From positions 1 through 46,651 of the forward strand of contig JAIDPA010000152.1 of assembly GCA_029062985.1 (NCBI GenBank): a stretch of DNA of 46,651 nucleotides. The letters run 5' to 3'. This DNA comes from Muribaculaceae bacterium (lineage in GTDB: Bacteria; Bacteroidota; Bacteroidia; Bacteroidales; Muribaculaceae). Below, one piece after another: positions 1 through 7,807 of the stretch (positions are counted from its first letter, which is position 1; the number at the start of each line of letters is the position of its first letter). Under the pieces are notes generated by a model that saw nothing but the letters and a program-made list of their open reading frames with translations, did not search any database and was not told where the DNA came from. The position numbers and the translations under genes are program-made.

Positions 1-307
1 AACCAAATGGATAAAATTTACGTTTTGAAAGCGAAAACAGGAAAGAACTGACACACCAAAGGAGGTTCAGAACTGATGAAAGCCGATGATTAATGGCTGA
101 TACTCAATGTGTCGCGCCATACAAAGATATAGAAAGTCGTTATGATATTGATGTCAAAATGTTGTATAGTCCTAATTAACTAAGAATCCCTAACTAACAT
201 CTGAAACATTTCAAAGCAAGGGCAGAAAGGCTAACCTCTCTGCCCATATAGCATTTCCTAAGTTTATGTCTTTTTTTCGTATTTTTCTGCCAAACAGAAT
301 GCCTGCG
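1..307. other. Left-edge intergenic stretch, no gene supported
   Basis: No convincing coding region is seen. A frame open from base 1 on the plus strand runs only 16 codons to a TGA at 49-51 and could be the tail of a gene lying outside the window, but the peptide is too short to identify. Short stop-interrupted reading frames follow. The only structured element is the hairpin at 220-245. Confidence 0.5.
220..245 (-). terminator. Hairpin downstream of the minus-strand lipoprotein gene, possible terminator
   Basis: Arms GGGCAGA and TCTGCCC with a further AGG/CCT pairing form a stable stem-loop about 60 bases past the stop of the 308-2365 gene. Read on the minus strand it is followed by TTGCTTTG, which is only weakly U-rich, so terminator function is tentative. 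Confidence 0.4.
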
Positions 308-2365
308 TCATAGCCATGTGTTCCAGTTGTCGCAGGAAGATTTGATATGGGAAGCAGTCGCTGTGTCGCCATATTTACGGATGACGGTCTTAAGATTTCC
401 CAGCAGATACTGAGCCTCGGCACGAGCCTCATCAGAGGCGAGCATTTTCATCGCCTTTGCCACTTCCTTATCAAACACTGCCTCCGTCTGCCTGTGCCCT
501 ATAGTTTTGTCGTAGTCAAACATAAAGGCATATTCTTTTTCTTTGTCTTTGTCGCCTAAATCCCAGTATTGAAGAATCGGCTGGAAACGGTTGAGGATAT
601 TTCCACGCCAATATTGGGTAAGCGCCCAACATTCCTCGAAAGAGTTGAATCTGCCGATGGCATACATCAGCCTGGCGATACCTCGTTTGTCGGCAGACTT
701 TCCTTTTGTCATCTCCCGCTTATAGTCGAGCATTTGTGAGGCGAATTTCAATTTAGCATCCGGGGCAGAACGTTTACGATGAACCCCGGCTTGACATTCC
801 CTTTCCCAGAAATAGTCATCTTCATCTTTGGAACCATAACTTGACCATCTTGAAGGATAGACCTTGAATGGGTCGCGTGAGAGATATCCATCCTTGGAAA
901 TATTCAGACTCTGAAGATAATCATTGCTGACCATTGAAAGATAATTGCCTGCCCGCTCATAATTTTCCTCCCGTAAGGCGAGGGTTCCGATAAGCTCATA
1001 ATAATAATCTCGGTCGCTACGAGCTTTGGTGCGCAAATAGTTATTAAGCGGATTAGAACGTATGATATTTCTGTAGGCAGAAATCAGTTGTCCGGAAGAA
1101 AGTGAGCCCATCAGCTGGAAAGAATAATTAGAATAATCTGAAGCCTCCTCCTCTCCGTTGGTCTGGGGAAGCTTATCAGCAAAAGCACATAAAAGAATAG
1201 CCTTGGCGAAGTCTTTTCTTTTCCATAGGGTAGGCACCCAATGCTCATAAATTATATTTTGAGTCATTCTCTGCCATTCGCCGGATTCAGGGTCTTTCTC
1301 CTCTAACCATTTCAGATCAGAAAGCAAGGAACAGGAATCTCCATAAACTGCATCACACTTCATCCTGAACACTCGGGCAAGATCATGAAGTTCGGGTGAA
1401 GAGAAACTATGGTCTGCCGCTTTATTGATATATTGGCGTGCCTTTGCCCGGTCATGCTTTTGCGAATAATTGCCGAAAGCCAGAAGTAATTCCCAATCAC
1501 CCTTATTCTTTACTTTATTATTGCGCAGCAGTTTTTCTGCCACCGGCATAATCTCTGCCATAAAGGCGGAGTCATTGGCATGTTTACGGATATATTCCAT
1601 GAGCTGGGGAGCATCGGGATTTAAACGCGACATATAGACAGCCGGATTTTTAGCAGAGATTGACCAGATATCTCCTGCCGAGGCAAACATTGAGTCGGCA
1701 CGTTGTTTATTGCCGAGTCTGTTCCAGCATCCTGCGGCATATCTTTTAGCCATCCGCTTCATCAGATCGGAATCGGCGACTGAGGAAAAAGCAGTTTCAT
1801 AGAAATCAATACATTCCTGATATTTTCCGGAAGCAAAAAGCGTTCTGACAGCCTGAAGATCATAGCGGTCTTTTAGGCGTTTCCCTTTATATGCGGAGAA
1901 AACATCCATCACCTCCCGGAAATCTGCGGGTAAAGATGTTGAATTTCTTTCAGCAGGATAATACCAGGGAGAGGAAGTGTCGGTCCTGATCATCTCTAAC
2001 TCCTTGGCGGCAGATAAGAATTCCCGTATATCCTTGTTTTCACTCTTGCTTAAGAATTTATAGAAAAGGTTGTCAGAATTTGCGGCATTCAGAGAATCAC
2101 TTTTTGTCAGAAAAGAATCCCGGGAATCTTTATAGACTGCCTGCTCTATATCGGAAACAGGAATTTCTTGAGAAGAGAGTTGCTGCCAGAGTTTCAGATT
2201 TTCTTCTTTGTCAAAGTCAGCCATTGTCTTGTAAGAATCTCCGAGCGAGAAAAAACGTGGTGTCGGAATTATGGGGTAAAACGGACCGCATGCCATGATG
2301 TTGGCAAATCCGGCTATTATCAATAAAGCGAATAATTTAGTTCGCAAGGATAGCGTCAATTTCAT
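308..2365 (-). CDS. Large helical-repeat lipoprotein of unknown function
   Basis: I do not recognise a named family. The ORF track opens at 2446, but the better start is the internal ATG at 2365. It gives a clean signal peptide (MKLTLSLRTKLFALLIIAG...) ending in a lipobox-like IMAC with the acceptor cysteine at about residue 26, and it reduces the overlap with the upstream lipoprotein gene to 29 bases. The roughly 685-residue product is rich in amphipathic helices with TPR/SEL1-like spacing (for example 'ASGKYQECIDFYETAF' and 'REENYERAGNYLSMV'), suggesting a solenoid protein scaffold in the periplasm or on a membrane. It is co-oriented and overlapping with the next lipoprotein gene, so the two are probably co-transcribed and may act together. 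Family and partner are unknown. Confidence 0.75.
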   Translation of the reverse strand: MKLTLSLRTKLFALLIIAGFANIMACGPFYPIIPTPRFFSLGDSYKTMADFDKEENLKLWQQLSSQEIPVSDIEQAVYKDSRDSFLTKSDSLNAANSDNLFYKFLSKSENKDIREFLSAAKELEMIRTDTSSPWYYPAERNSTSLPADFREVMDVFSAYKGKRLKDRYDLQAVRTLFASGKYQECIDFYETAFSSVADSDLMKRMAKRYAAGCWNRLGNKQRADSMFASAGDIWSISAKNPAVYMSRLNPDAPQLMEYIRKHANDSAFMAEIMPVAEKLLRNNKVKNKGDWELLLAFGNYSQKHDRAKARQYINKAADHSFSSPELHDLARVFRMKCDAVYGDSCSLLSDLKWLEEKDPESGEWQRMTQNIIYEHWVPTLWKRKDFAKAILLCAFADKLPQTNGEEEASDYSNYSFQLMGSLSSGQLISAYRNIIRSNPLNNYLRTKARSDRDYYYELIGTLALREENYERAGNYLSMVSNDYLQSLNISKDGYLSRDPFKVYPSRWSSYGSKDEDDYFWERECQAGVHRKRSAPDAKLKFASQMLDYKREMTKGKSADKRGIARLMYAIGRFNSFEECWALTQYWRGNILNRFQPILQYWDLGDKDKEKEYAFMFDYDKTIGHRQTEAVFDKEVAKAMKMLASDEARAEAQYLLGNLKTVIRKYGDTATASHIKSSCDNWNTWL

Positions 2366-3395
2366 CTGAAGAATATTTAGAGAGATTTTTAAAATCAAGA
2401 TGATATAGGATATTGGAGTGAGTATGGCTTTTGAGATGTTGCTCAATCATCTTTTTTGTAGCGAGAATGTCCTTTATATCGGAATCTTCAGCCTTTATTA
2501 TGTCGCCTCTGTAGATATAGCGGTCATTATGAGTAAATGTTTCCTTTACGGCATACAGGTTATTATTGCGGCTGAACATAGAAGTGTCGGCAAGATTAAT
2601 TCCCTGTGTGAGTCCCGCAAATTCTCTGTCGCTGAATAGAAGCTGCCAGGAATATGTGGGATATGCCACATCGAGAGGAATAGTGTAATCAGAGAGGCGA
2701 GAGATATATGGCTCCACTTCTGCTGGATCAATTATAGAATTGCGGGTATCCTGATCGAAGTAGTCGCCGGTGTTATAGACCATCAGTACGCCCTTATCAA
2801 CAGGAGGATTCTTTCCTGAAAGTTGATGCAGTCGGATGGTGGAGCTGAGTTGCCAAGGCAAATTTTCCTGGGCTATAAAATATCTTACGGAATCACAGAG
2901 TCGGAAGAAAGATTGCTCAGTCGATTGAGTCCAGTCGCAGTCAAGTTGCAGCTCCCCGACATTGGGGAGCTTATTATACTGACACATATTTCTTATTCTT
3001 TTCACGATGTTGGAAGCCAGCACTCCTTCTTCATCCTTCACAGCCTTCATAGCTTCGAGGGTGATATAGACAGTGGGAATAAACTCAACATCAGAAAGGG
3101 AATCCTGCAAAAGCTGATATTGGGGGTCGGAAATCCTTACAGTAGCATTAGGTATGGTCTTTTCAGGTTTATCGGGATATGACCTATTTTCCACGACATC
3201 AAACATACGCAGATATATTCTGCCGATATTATGCTGCTGCATGAAAGCAAGGTCAGTGCTATCAAGATTAAAGACAGTTTTCCAATAATAGACACCGTTT
3301 TTGACTTTTTCTGCGGCTTGACTGTCGGTGGCAGTTCCTCTGCATGAAATGCTTAAGAAAAAGATAAATGCTGCCAGAGGGATAATAAGTTTCAT
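2337..3395 (-). CDS. Lipoprotein of unknown function, possible TIM-barrel-like secreted domain
   Basis: The ORF track starts at 3464, but the ATG at 3395 is preferred. It begins a signal peptide (MKLIIPLAAFIFF) ending in the lipobox SISC with Cys at residue 18, and a good promoter (3435-3465) lies between the two possible starts, so the upstream ATG would not be transcribed from it. The mature region has alternating strands and helices ('IGRIYLRMFDVV', 'VEFIPTVYITLEAM', 'VGELQLDCDWTQ', 'LDVAYPTYSWQLLF') that resemble a TIM-barrel with acidic residues at strand ends, as in glycoside-hydrolase-like folds. That is fold-level inference only. The 3' end overlaps the following lipoprotein gene by 29 bases, indicating translational coupling. 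Confidence 0.75.
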   Translation of the reverse strand: MKLIIPLAAFIFFLSISCRGTATDSQAAEKVKNGVYYWKTVFNLDSTDLAFMQQHNIGRIYLRMFDVVENRSYPDKPEKTIPNATVRISDPQYQLLQDSLSDVEFIPTVYITLEAMKAVKDEEGVLASNIVKRIRNMCQYNKLPNVGELQLDCDWTQSTEQSFFRLCDSVRYFIAQENLPWQLSSTIRLHQLSGKNPPVDKGVLMVYNTGDYFDQDTRNSIIDPAEVEPYISRLSDYTIPLDVAYPTYSWQLLFSDREFAGLTQGINLADTSMFSRNNNLYAVKETFTHNDRYIYRGDIIKAEDSDIKDILATKKMIEQHLKSHTHSNILYHLDFKNLSKYSSDEIDAILAN

Positions 3396-3434
3396 TTTTC
3401 GGAAGTTTATGATGGGATAGTCTGAATGACGATG

Positions 3435-3465
3435 CAAAATTGAGTTAAAAAAATCAACCGTCAAA
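3435..3465 (-). promoter_or_regulatory. Bacteroidota-type promoter for the 2337-3395 lipoprotein operon
   Basis: On the minus strand TTTG (3462-3465), 19 bases, then CAATTTTG (3435-3442) match the Bacteroidota -33/-7 form TTTG-N19-21-TAnnTTTG except for one base. The expected start point is near 3431, giving a 5' UTR of about 35 bases to the ATG at 3395. Confidence 0.6.
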
Positions 3466-3534
3466 GAGATTTGGCAGTTGATGTATGAAATATAAGTTAG
3501 ACTGTACGAAATGTCGGAGAGGATGCTCTAAGAC

Positions 3535-4413
3535 TTACCTCCAGACTATGTAGTTTATATTTTCATATTTGGAAGGTACGGGAGTTCCGGTGAGTTTTCT
3601 TTCACCGTCACTATTCAGATAATATACAGGCGAATCACCTCCTACGATGTAGATTGCATTTTTCACCCCCAAGTCGACAAGCGCCTGCGAGAAATCATGG
3701 AAAGACAGACGGTCAAGGCTGATAATGATGCTTATACTTCCGTCGAATTCTGCAAGCGCTTTGCGAAGAGCTTTCCCTTTCGGTTTATTCTCAACGAGCT
3801 GACCACCTACGACGAGAGGATATTGGCGGAAGAAATATCCTTCTGATTCCAATGCCTGTTCGAGCATGGGAGAAGCGTCCGACACTCCTATTGTAACCTC
3901 ATTGTTTATTATTGAGCAGAATCCGGCTTTGGCTTTCCCTTTACTCAAAAGATTTCCTTTCAATACGAAAGCACCGGCAATCATACCGTTGTCTCCTCTT
4001 ACGTCGGCAGCAAGCGCAGCAAGCACTGCGGTAGAATCGGCTGAAGGCTGGTAGCCCACTTCCAGAGTCGGTATCGCATTGCGTGGAGTTATTATACGCA
4101 GGGGTGTGTCATTGACAATGGTATCTTTGACAATACAGAAAGCATCACTCTTTTTTATCGGAATGGCGCTCTGAGGTGGTATGGCAGAAGCTTGATTTTC
4201 CGTATTATTCCCTACAGGTGAGACCGGCTTACTGTCAGAGCCGGAACGGGCAATAAGCCATATTGTCATTATTAAGAGAATGATTATTACGGGAACAATA
4301 AAACCGGCAATTATTCGCCGTGTCTTTTTAGAGACACGCTTTCTGAGGCTCTTCCCTTTGGGAGAGATAATACGTATTTCATCGTCTTCAATATCAAAAT
4401 GCTTGTTACTCAT
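3535..4413 (-). CDS. Membrane-anchored phosphodiester-glycosidase-like (NAGPA fold) protein
   Basis: This 292-residue protein has a basic cytoplasmic N-tail, one transmembrane helix (about residues 36-55, 'IIAGFIVPVIIILLIMTIWL'), a Ser/Pro-rich linker, and a C-terminal globular domain (about 100-292). That domain resembles the NAGPA/phosphodiester glycosidase fold: 'MIAGAFVLKG', 'FRQYPLVVGGQLV', 'SISIIISLDRLSFHDFSQAL' and 'AIYIVGGDSP' follow the family order of gift-like, return-strand and Gly-rich segments. It is a distant relative of the C-terminal half of 5963-7285 and of 10159-10902. Its ATG abuts the stop codon of the LytTR gene, and its strong AAGGAGG ribosome binding site lies inside that gene, so the two are coupled. 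A role as the membrane partner or sensor of the LytTR regulator is inference. Confidence 0.7.
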   Translation of the reverse strand: MSNKHFDIEDDEIRIISPKGKSLRKRVSKKTRRIIAGFIVPVIIILLIMTIWLIARSGSDSKPVSPVGNNTENQASAIPPQSAIPIKKSDAFCIVKDTIVNDTPLRIITPRNAIPTLEVGYQPSADSTAVLAALAADVRGDNGMIAGAFVLKGNLLSKGKAKAGFCSIINNEVTIGVSDASPMLEQALESEGYFFRQYPLVVGGQLVENKPKGKALRKALAEFDGSISIIISLDRLSFHDFSQALVDLGVKNAIYIVGGDSPVYYLNSDGERKLTGTPVPSKYENINYIVWR

Positions 4414-4773
4414 TTAAACCTCCTTTTCCAAAAAGTCTTTCAAAGCCTTTAGTGCCTCTTTAGAAGCGGATACTTCATGGCGGAATGAACAGCAGTCAGA
4501 GAGAATCATCTTTTGTCTGACCGGGTTAATAAAGGCGATAAAATCACGATTGACAATCAGGCTTTTCCCTATACGGATGAAACGGTTGTCGTTTTCATCG
4601 AGGAGCCGTGCGATTCGCTTTTCAATTTGTCCTAATTGAAGGGTCACGACGAAGCTGCTGCCATCAACAGTAGTAATGGCAGAGTAATTCCCGTCGGCAG
4701 AGACGTAGACTACCGCGTCGGCAGGGACGATTATGATCTCCGAAGAAGTATAGAAAACGAGACGTTTGCTCAT
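4414..4773 (-). CDS. Stand-alone LytTR DNA-binding domain protein
   Basis: The 119-residue protein is essentially one LytTR domain without a receiver domain. Typical signatures are 'VVYVSADGNYSAITTVDG' near the N-terminus and 'DENDNRFIRIGKSLIVNRDFIAFINP' in the middle, the latter matching the F-x-R-(I/V)-x-(K/R)-S/x-L-I-V-N core of LytTR regulators. It should bind DNA direct repeats and control transcription. Because there is no receiver, input must come from another protein. The immediately downstream, translationally coupled membrane protein (3535-4413) is the obvious candidate, resembling two-gene LytTR regulatory systems that pair a regulator with a membrane inhibitor. No clear promoter box was found upstream. 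Confidence 0.85.
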   Translation of the reverse strand: MSKRLVFYTSSEIIIVPADAVVYVSADGNYSAITTVDGSSFVVTLQLGQIEKRIARLLDENDNRFIRIGKSLIVNRDFIAFINPVRQKMILSDCCSFRHEVSASKEALKALKDFLEKEV

Positions 4774-4861
4774 GACCTCAGCACTGCCCCCATATCACCA
4801 TTCCGGTATTCAGCAAGGGTAATAGTATCGATGAGTTAATGTTTGCTTACAATCGAAAGAA

Positions 4862-5803
4862 TTAAAGCAGCGCTATCAATTCAAGAGGAAGCTGAGATAT
4901 AGCGGCAATTTCTTCCAGGCTTAGAGTCTTGGATTCTTTTAATCTCTTTGCAATTTCCCTTGCTTTTTTTTCTTCGCCTTCGGTAATTCCTTCGGCACGT
5001 CCTTGCGCAAGCCCTTCGGCACGACCTTCGGCACGACCTTCGGCACGACCTTGAGCGAGTCCTTCCTTTCTGGCGAATTTCATGGTGCTATAGTAATCCC
5101 AGTAGGCCTTTAGCTGCTTTTCATATTCAAATCTCTCATCCGGCGAAAGATTTTCCATTTTCGCCAGTTCTTCAACCTTCTTGAAAATAGGTCTTTTTGC
5201 TATGAACGGTATGTTTTCCATATTTTTCATGTTTTTGATTGTGTAGATCCACTCATCTAAGGCATTCTTACACTCTTCCGGATTCATTTTATTAAACTGA
5301 GGAAGTTGTATGAATATTAAACGGAGTCGGTCAGTTATCTGTTTACCGCTATGCCTGTCAATTATACTTCCGTCGGCAATTACCTGTCCTTCAAATCGAG
5401 GAATAGTGAAATTTGTGAAAGCGATACTTATGACAGGCATATAGTGATAATCCCATTTTCCGGATTTCGACTGAGCGGTAATAGCGCGGGAGCCATACAT
5501 CAGACATCTCTCGATGAACCATTCCTGAGAGATATTCTGCATTTCTACGATAAATCGTTTTCCATTATCAGTCACACAATGGATATCGAAAGCCATTGTT
5601 CGTTCCGAAGAAGCCTGTTTGGTATGCTCTTTATCAAGATAAGTTACGTTTGTTATAGGATCATCCTCTGTTTCAAGAATAGAGTTAAGCAGATCAATTA
5701 GAATATCCGCAGAAGATTCTCTTCCGAAAAGAATTTTGAAGCCGGGATCAGTTGAGGGGTCAATGAAGACACCCGAAGTGGTATATTTATGATGGTTTGC
5801 CAT
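4862..5803 (-). CDS. Rpn family / PD-(D/E)XK nuclease family transposase-like protein
   Basis: This 313-residue protein matches the Rpn/PDDEXK_2 family (recombination-promoting nuclease-like). The N-terminus 'IDPSTDPGFKILFGRE' is characteristic. The nuclease core follows, with 'MAFDIHCVTDNGKRFIVEMQ' supplying the D-x(n)-E-x-Q variant of the PD-(D/E)XK motif at about residues 73-88. A helical region and a repetitive Glu/Gly/Arg/Ala tail ('GRAEGRAEGRAEGLAQGRAEG') complete the usual family architecture. Family members are DNA endonucleases that can promote RecA-independent recombination. They are often found as dispersed single genes, consistent with its isolated position here with its own promoter (5823-5854). 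The coding 12-bp repeat makes its tail length prone to in-frame change. Confidence 0.9.
   Translation of the reverse strand: MANHHKYTTSGVFIDPSTDPGFKILFGRESSADILIDLLNSILETEDDPITNVTYLDKEHTKQASSERTMAFDIHCVTDNGKRFIVEMQNISQEWFIERCLMYGSRAITAQSKSGKWDYHYMPVISIAFTNFTIPRFEGQVIADGSIIDRHSGKQITDRLRLIFIQLPQFNKMNPEECKNALDEWIYTIKNMKNMENIPFIAKRPIFKKVEELAKMENLSPDERFEYEKQLKAYWDYYSTMKFARKEGLAQGRAEGRAEGRAEGLAQGRAEGITEGEEKKAREIAKRLKESKTLSLEEIAAISQLPLELIALL
5013..5048. repeat. Three perfect tandem copies of a 12-bp unit inside the Rpn gene
   Basis: CCTTCGGCACGA occurs three times head to tail, with degenerate copies on both sides. On the coding strand it encodes the G-R-A-E repeat. Because the unit is a multiple of three, slippage changes tail length without frameshift. 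Confidence 0.9.
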
Positions 5804-5822
5804 AAGCGAGGATATTATATCA

Positions 5823-5854
5823 CAAAAATAGGAAATATAATCCGTACTTACAAC
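5823..5854 (-). promoter_or_regulatory. Bacteroidota-type promoter for the Rpn nuclease gene
   Basis: On the minus strand GTTG (5851-5854), 20 bases, then TATTTTTG (5823-5830), an exact TAnnTTTG. The expected start is about 5819, giving a short leader of roughly 16 bases before the ATG at 5803. Confidence 0.65.
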
Positions 5855-5962
5855 AATTTGGTTATAAAAGAGAATAGGTAGTCCAAAAGGGGAACATCGG
5901 ATTCGGATATTAATACCTTATCTTACGTTGAGTCAGCGCTTAATTATGGATGCAAGGGGTAT

Positions 5963-7285
5963 TTACCTGGTGGTGATTGTTATGAAGTTGGAGGCGAAGG
6001 GGAGGGGAGTTGAATGAAGATATTGCGGAGAAGCATGGGTCTTTTGGAGGCGGTAGAAGCAATAGTTCCAGCCCGGTCCCATATCGGTGTAGAGGGCTTC
6101 CTTTACTCCTTGGGAAAGGAGTGCATCGATGAAATTCCCGAACTTTACAGTGCCTTGACTTTCATACAGAGCTAATTTTCCGTCGGAATCAAGACATAGC
6201 GCACGGAATACATTCTCATTCCCTAAAGGACGAGTGGTTTTCACTGCTTTGCCTTCGTGAATCATCATCTCTTGAGTAAAACCCATTCCACCCTCTTCAG
6301 CAGCCTTATCCAATGCCGGAGAATAGTTTTGATAATAGAAGCGGGGACCTGACGCGGGCGACCATGTAAATGCTCCGGTATTTCTCTTACAGGAATAACC
6401 CTTGAATCGTTTCCCTCCGGCTACATGATCGCCTGCTATATTGATGTGACCCTCACCGGTAATTTCGCCTGTGAATGCGCCTGCGAAAGTCAGTATGATA
6501 GAATCATTTTCAGGAGAGGGAATACTGTCGCAAAGCATATCCATCTTCATGTCGGTCATATCCGGTTTGAGACAGAGCAAGTCGCCATATTCAGTTTCTA
6601 TGTGTGAAACTGAAAGTACGTCGGGGATTACTTTAGTGAAATCGCACACTGCCGACTCCTTTATATCGGGATGAAGACCTTTGGCAATATCAATAAAAAG
6701 CTTAACGCGGGCTAACACCTCACGTCCGCGATTCCTCCACCAGGAAGTGCGTCTCCCGGGAGTGGCGGCGCTATAGCCTATCGCGTCCACTCCAAGATGT
6801 TTCGCCTGATATAAGGCTCTCTCATTATGATACTTCTGGGAAATGATAAGTATGGAATCCTGATTATAGACATCCCGCATTTTTGCGATTGAATTGAGGG
6901 TGCGTGTGCCGTCATAATCGAGCACAATACGGGCTGAGTCGACACCCTGCTTTATCAGAGAATCGCGCATGGCTATCGGTTCGTCATAGCCATTTTCAGA
7001 ATTGCGATAGTCTCCGCCGCTGACCACCAGCCAGTCAACCTTTCCAGCCTTATAAAGTTCGGCACCTGCTTTTATCCTCTTGTCGAAATAGAGGTTTCTT
7101 CTGCCGTTCCATGTCGATACAGGAGACGTGCCGAGAATCAGACCGACTTTCCGATAAGGAGTATCCTCAACTTTATCATAAATTTTACCGCTTGCTTCCT
7201 TACCGACAATATAATCGCAGACTGCCATTGCTCCTATGAGAAGCAGGATAACGCCCGATATTATTAAGAGGAATTTCTTTTTCAT
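5963..7285 (-). CDS. SanA/DUF218 domain fused to a NAGPA-like phosphodiester glycosidase domain
   Basis: The protein (440 residues) starts with a membrane anchor or signal segment ('FLLIISGVILLLIGAMAVCDYIVG'). A DUF218/SanA-ElyC domain follows (about 48-200), with 'LILGTSP', 'WLVVSGGDYRNSENGYDEPIAM', 'DYDGTRTLNSIAKMRDVY', 'ILIISQKYHNERALYQA' and 'WWRNRGREVLARVKLFIDI', the usual SanA ending. After that comes a separate domain (about 235-440) of the NAGPA type: 'FTQEMMIHEGKAV', 'NVFRALCLDSDGKLALYESQG' and 'EALYTDMGPGWNY'. SanA-type proteins are linked to envelope barrier function and vancomycin exclusion. NAGPA domains cleave sugar phosphodiesters in characterised members. The fusion suggests a cell-envelope role on the periplasmic face. 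The C-terminal half is clearly homologous to 10159-10902. Confidence 0.85.
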   Translation of the reverse strand: MKKKFLLIISGVILLLIGAMAVCDYIVGKEASGKIYDKVEDTPYRKVGLILGTSPVSTWNGRRNLYFDKRIKAGAELYKAGKVDWLVVSGGDYRNSENGYDEPIAMRDSLIKQGVDSARIVLDYDGTRTLNSIAKMRDVYNQDSILIISQKYHNERALYQAKHLGVDAIGYSAATPGRRTSWWRNRGREVLARVKLFIDIAKGLHPDIKESAVCDFTKVIPDVLSVSHIETEYGDLLCLKPDMTDMKMDMLCDSIPSPENDSIILTFAGAFTGEITGEGHINIAGDHVAGGKRFKGYSCKRNTGAFTWSPASGPRFYYQNYSPALDKAAEEGGMGFTQEMMIHEGKAVKTTRPLGNENVFRALCLDSDGKLALYESQGTVKFGNFIDALLSQGVKEALYTDMGPGWNYCFYRLQKTHASPQYLHSTPLPFASNFITITTR

Positions 7286-7520
7286 TGGAGTGGGTTTATT
7301 AGGTGATTGGGTGATTTGAGGATTTGGTTTATTGAGGAGATTATGATTCTTAACTTTGACAAAAACGAGAGAGGAATTATTTTATTATACCAAAGAGGAT
7401 AGAAAGGTAAACGGTTTTATCTTGTTTTATTTAATTCGACTTTCACAGGCTCAAGCCCAGGGTTATCAGGTTAAAGGATTAAGGGGTTGACTTTATATGA
7501 AAGAATTCAGCGACGATGAT
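7286..7520. other. Intergenic region with degenerate repeats between SanA-NAGPA and Fic genes
   Basis: This part holds AT-rich spacer, degenerate octamer-like repeats near 7300-7330 (TTAGGTGATTGGGTGATTTG) and a short GGCTCAAG repeat fragment near 7448. No ORF of convincing length is seen. A 14-codon open frame at 7497-7541 runs into the first palindrome and is not supported as a gene. Confidence 0.5.
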
Positions 7521-7622
7521 TTTATTTGTTATAGCAAATAAAAATGGGAATTTTGGAATTTTTATTTGTTATAACAAATAAAAATTAGAATCTTGGGATT
7601 TTATTTGTCATACCAAATAAAA
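7521..7622. repeat. Three palindromes (TTTTATTTG-N6-CAAATAAAA) at exact 39-bp spacing
   Basis: Palindromes of 24 bp occur at 7521-7544, 7560-7583 and 7599-7622, so the period is exactly 39 bp twice. The middle copy is a perfect palindrome (centre TTATAA); the outer copies keep both arms and vary only in the centre (TTATAG and TCATAC). The 15-bp spacers are less conserved. They lie about 190-290 bases upstream of the Fic start. The pattern fits multiple operator sites for one dimeric DNA-binding protein; the winged-helix-like C-terminus of the Fic protein is a candidate ligand (inference). Confidence 0.85.
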
Positions 7623-7749
7623 ATTGATATTTTTGTAATCAATTCCTGAATAAATTATTTTCAAGTATCACAAGACTATGAAGGAATCACCCATCTGACA
7701 CTGCGTCAGTTTCTGACTATGGAGACTCTATAGGAAAAGGAAGATTAAT

Positions 7750-7767
7750 CACCGCATTTATGCGGTG
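7750..7767. promoter_or_regulatory. Inverted repeat just upstream of the Fic promoter, possible operator
   Basis: CACCGCA-TTTA-TGCGGTG is a perfect 7-bp inverted repeat placed immediately 5' of the -33 element of the Fic promoter. There is no T-tract, so an operator is more likely than a terminator. Confidence 0.4.
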
Positions 7768-7771
7768 AATG

Positions 7772-7803
7772 TTTTGTCCTTTCTCCGCAAAACACTAAAT
7801 TTG
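7772..7803 (+). promoter_or_regulatory. Bacteroidota-type promoter abutting the Fic start codon
   Basis: TTTTG (7772-7776), 19 bases, then TAAATTTG (7796-7803) is an excellent match to TTTG-N19-21-TAnnTTTG. The -7 element ends four bases before the ATG at 7808, so transcription is expected to begin at or beside the A of the start codon, implying a leaderless mRNA. Confidence 0.6.
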
Positions 7804-7807
7804 CAGC

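Noticed and set aside
1-51. Partial reading frame from the window's left edge
   Set aside because: Only 16 codons with no recognisable motif; cannot be supported as a gene.
4862-5803. Insertion-sequence transposase
   Set aside because: Although this family is often labelled transposase, no terminal inverted repeats or target duplications flank the gene; it is an Rpn-type nuclease.
7497-7541. 14-codon ORF running into the first Fic palindrome
   Set aside because: Too short, ends within the palindrome, and has no ribosome-binding signal; a leader peptide cannot be supported.
7521-7622. Possible small CRISPR array (three repeats with 15-bp spacers)
   Set aside because: Repeats are perfect or near-perfect palindromes with spacers of only 15 bp that resemble each other, and no cas gene is nearby; an operator array fits better.
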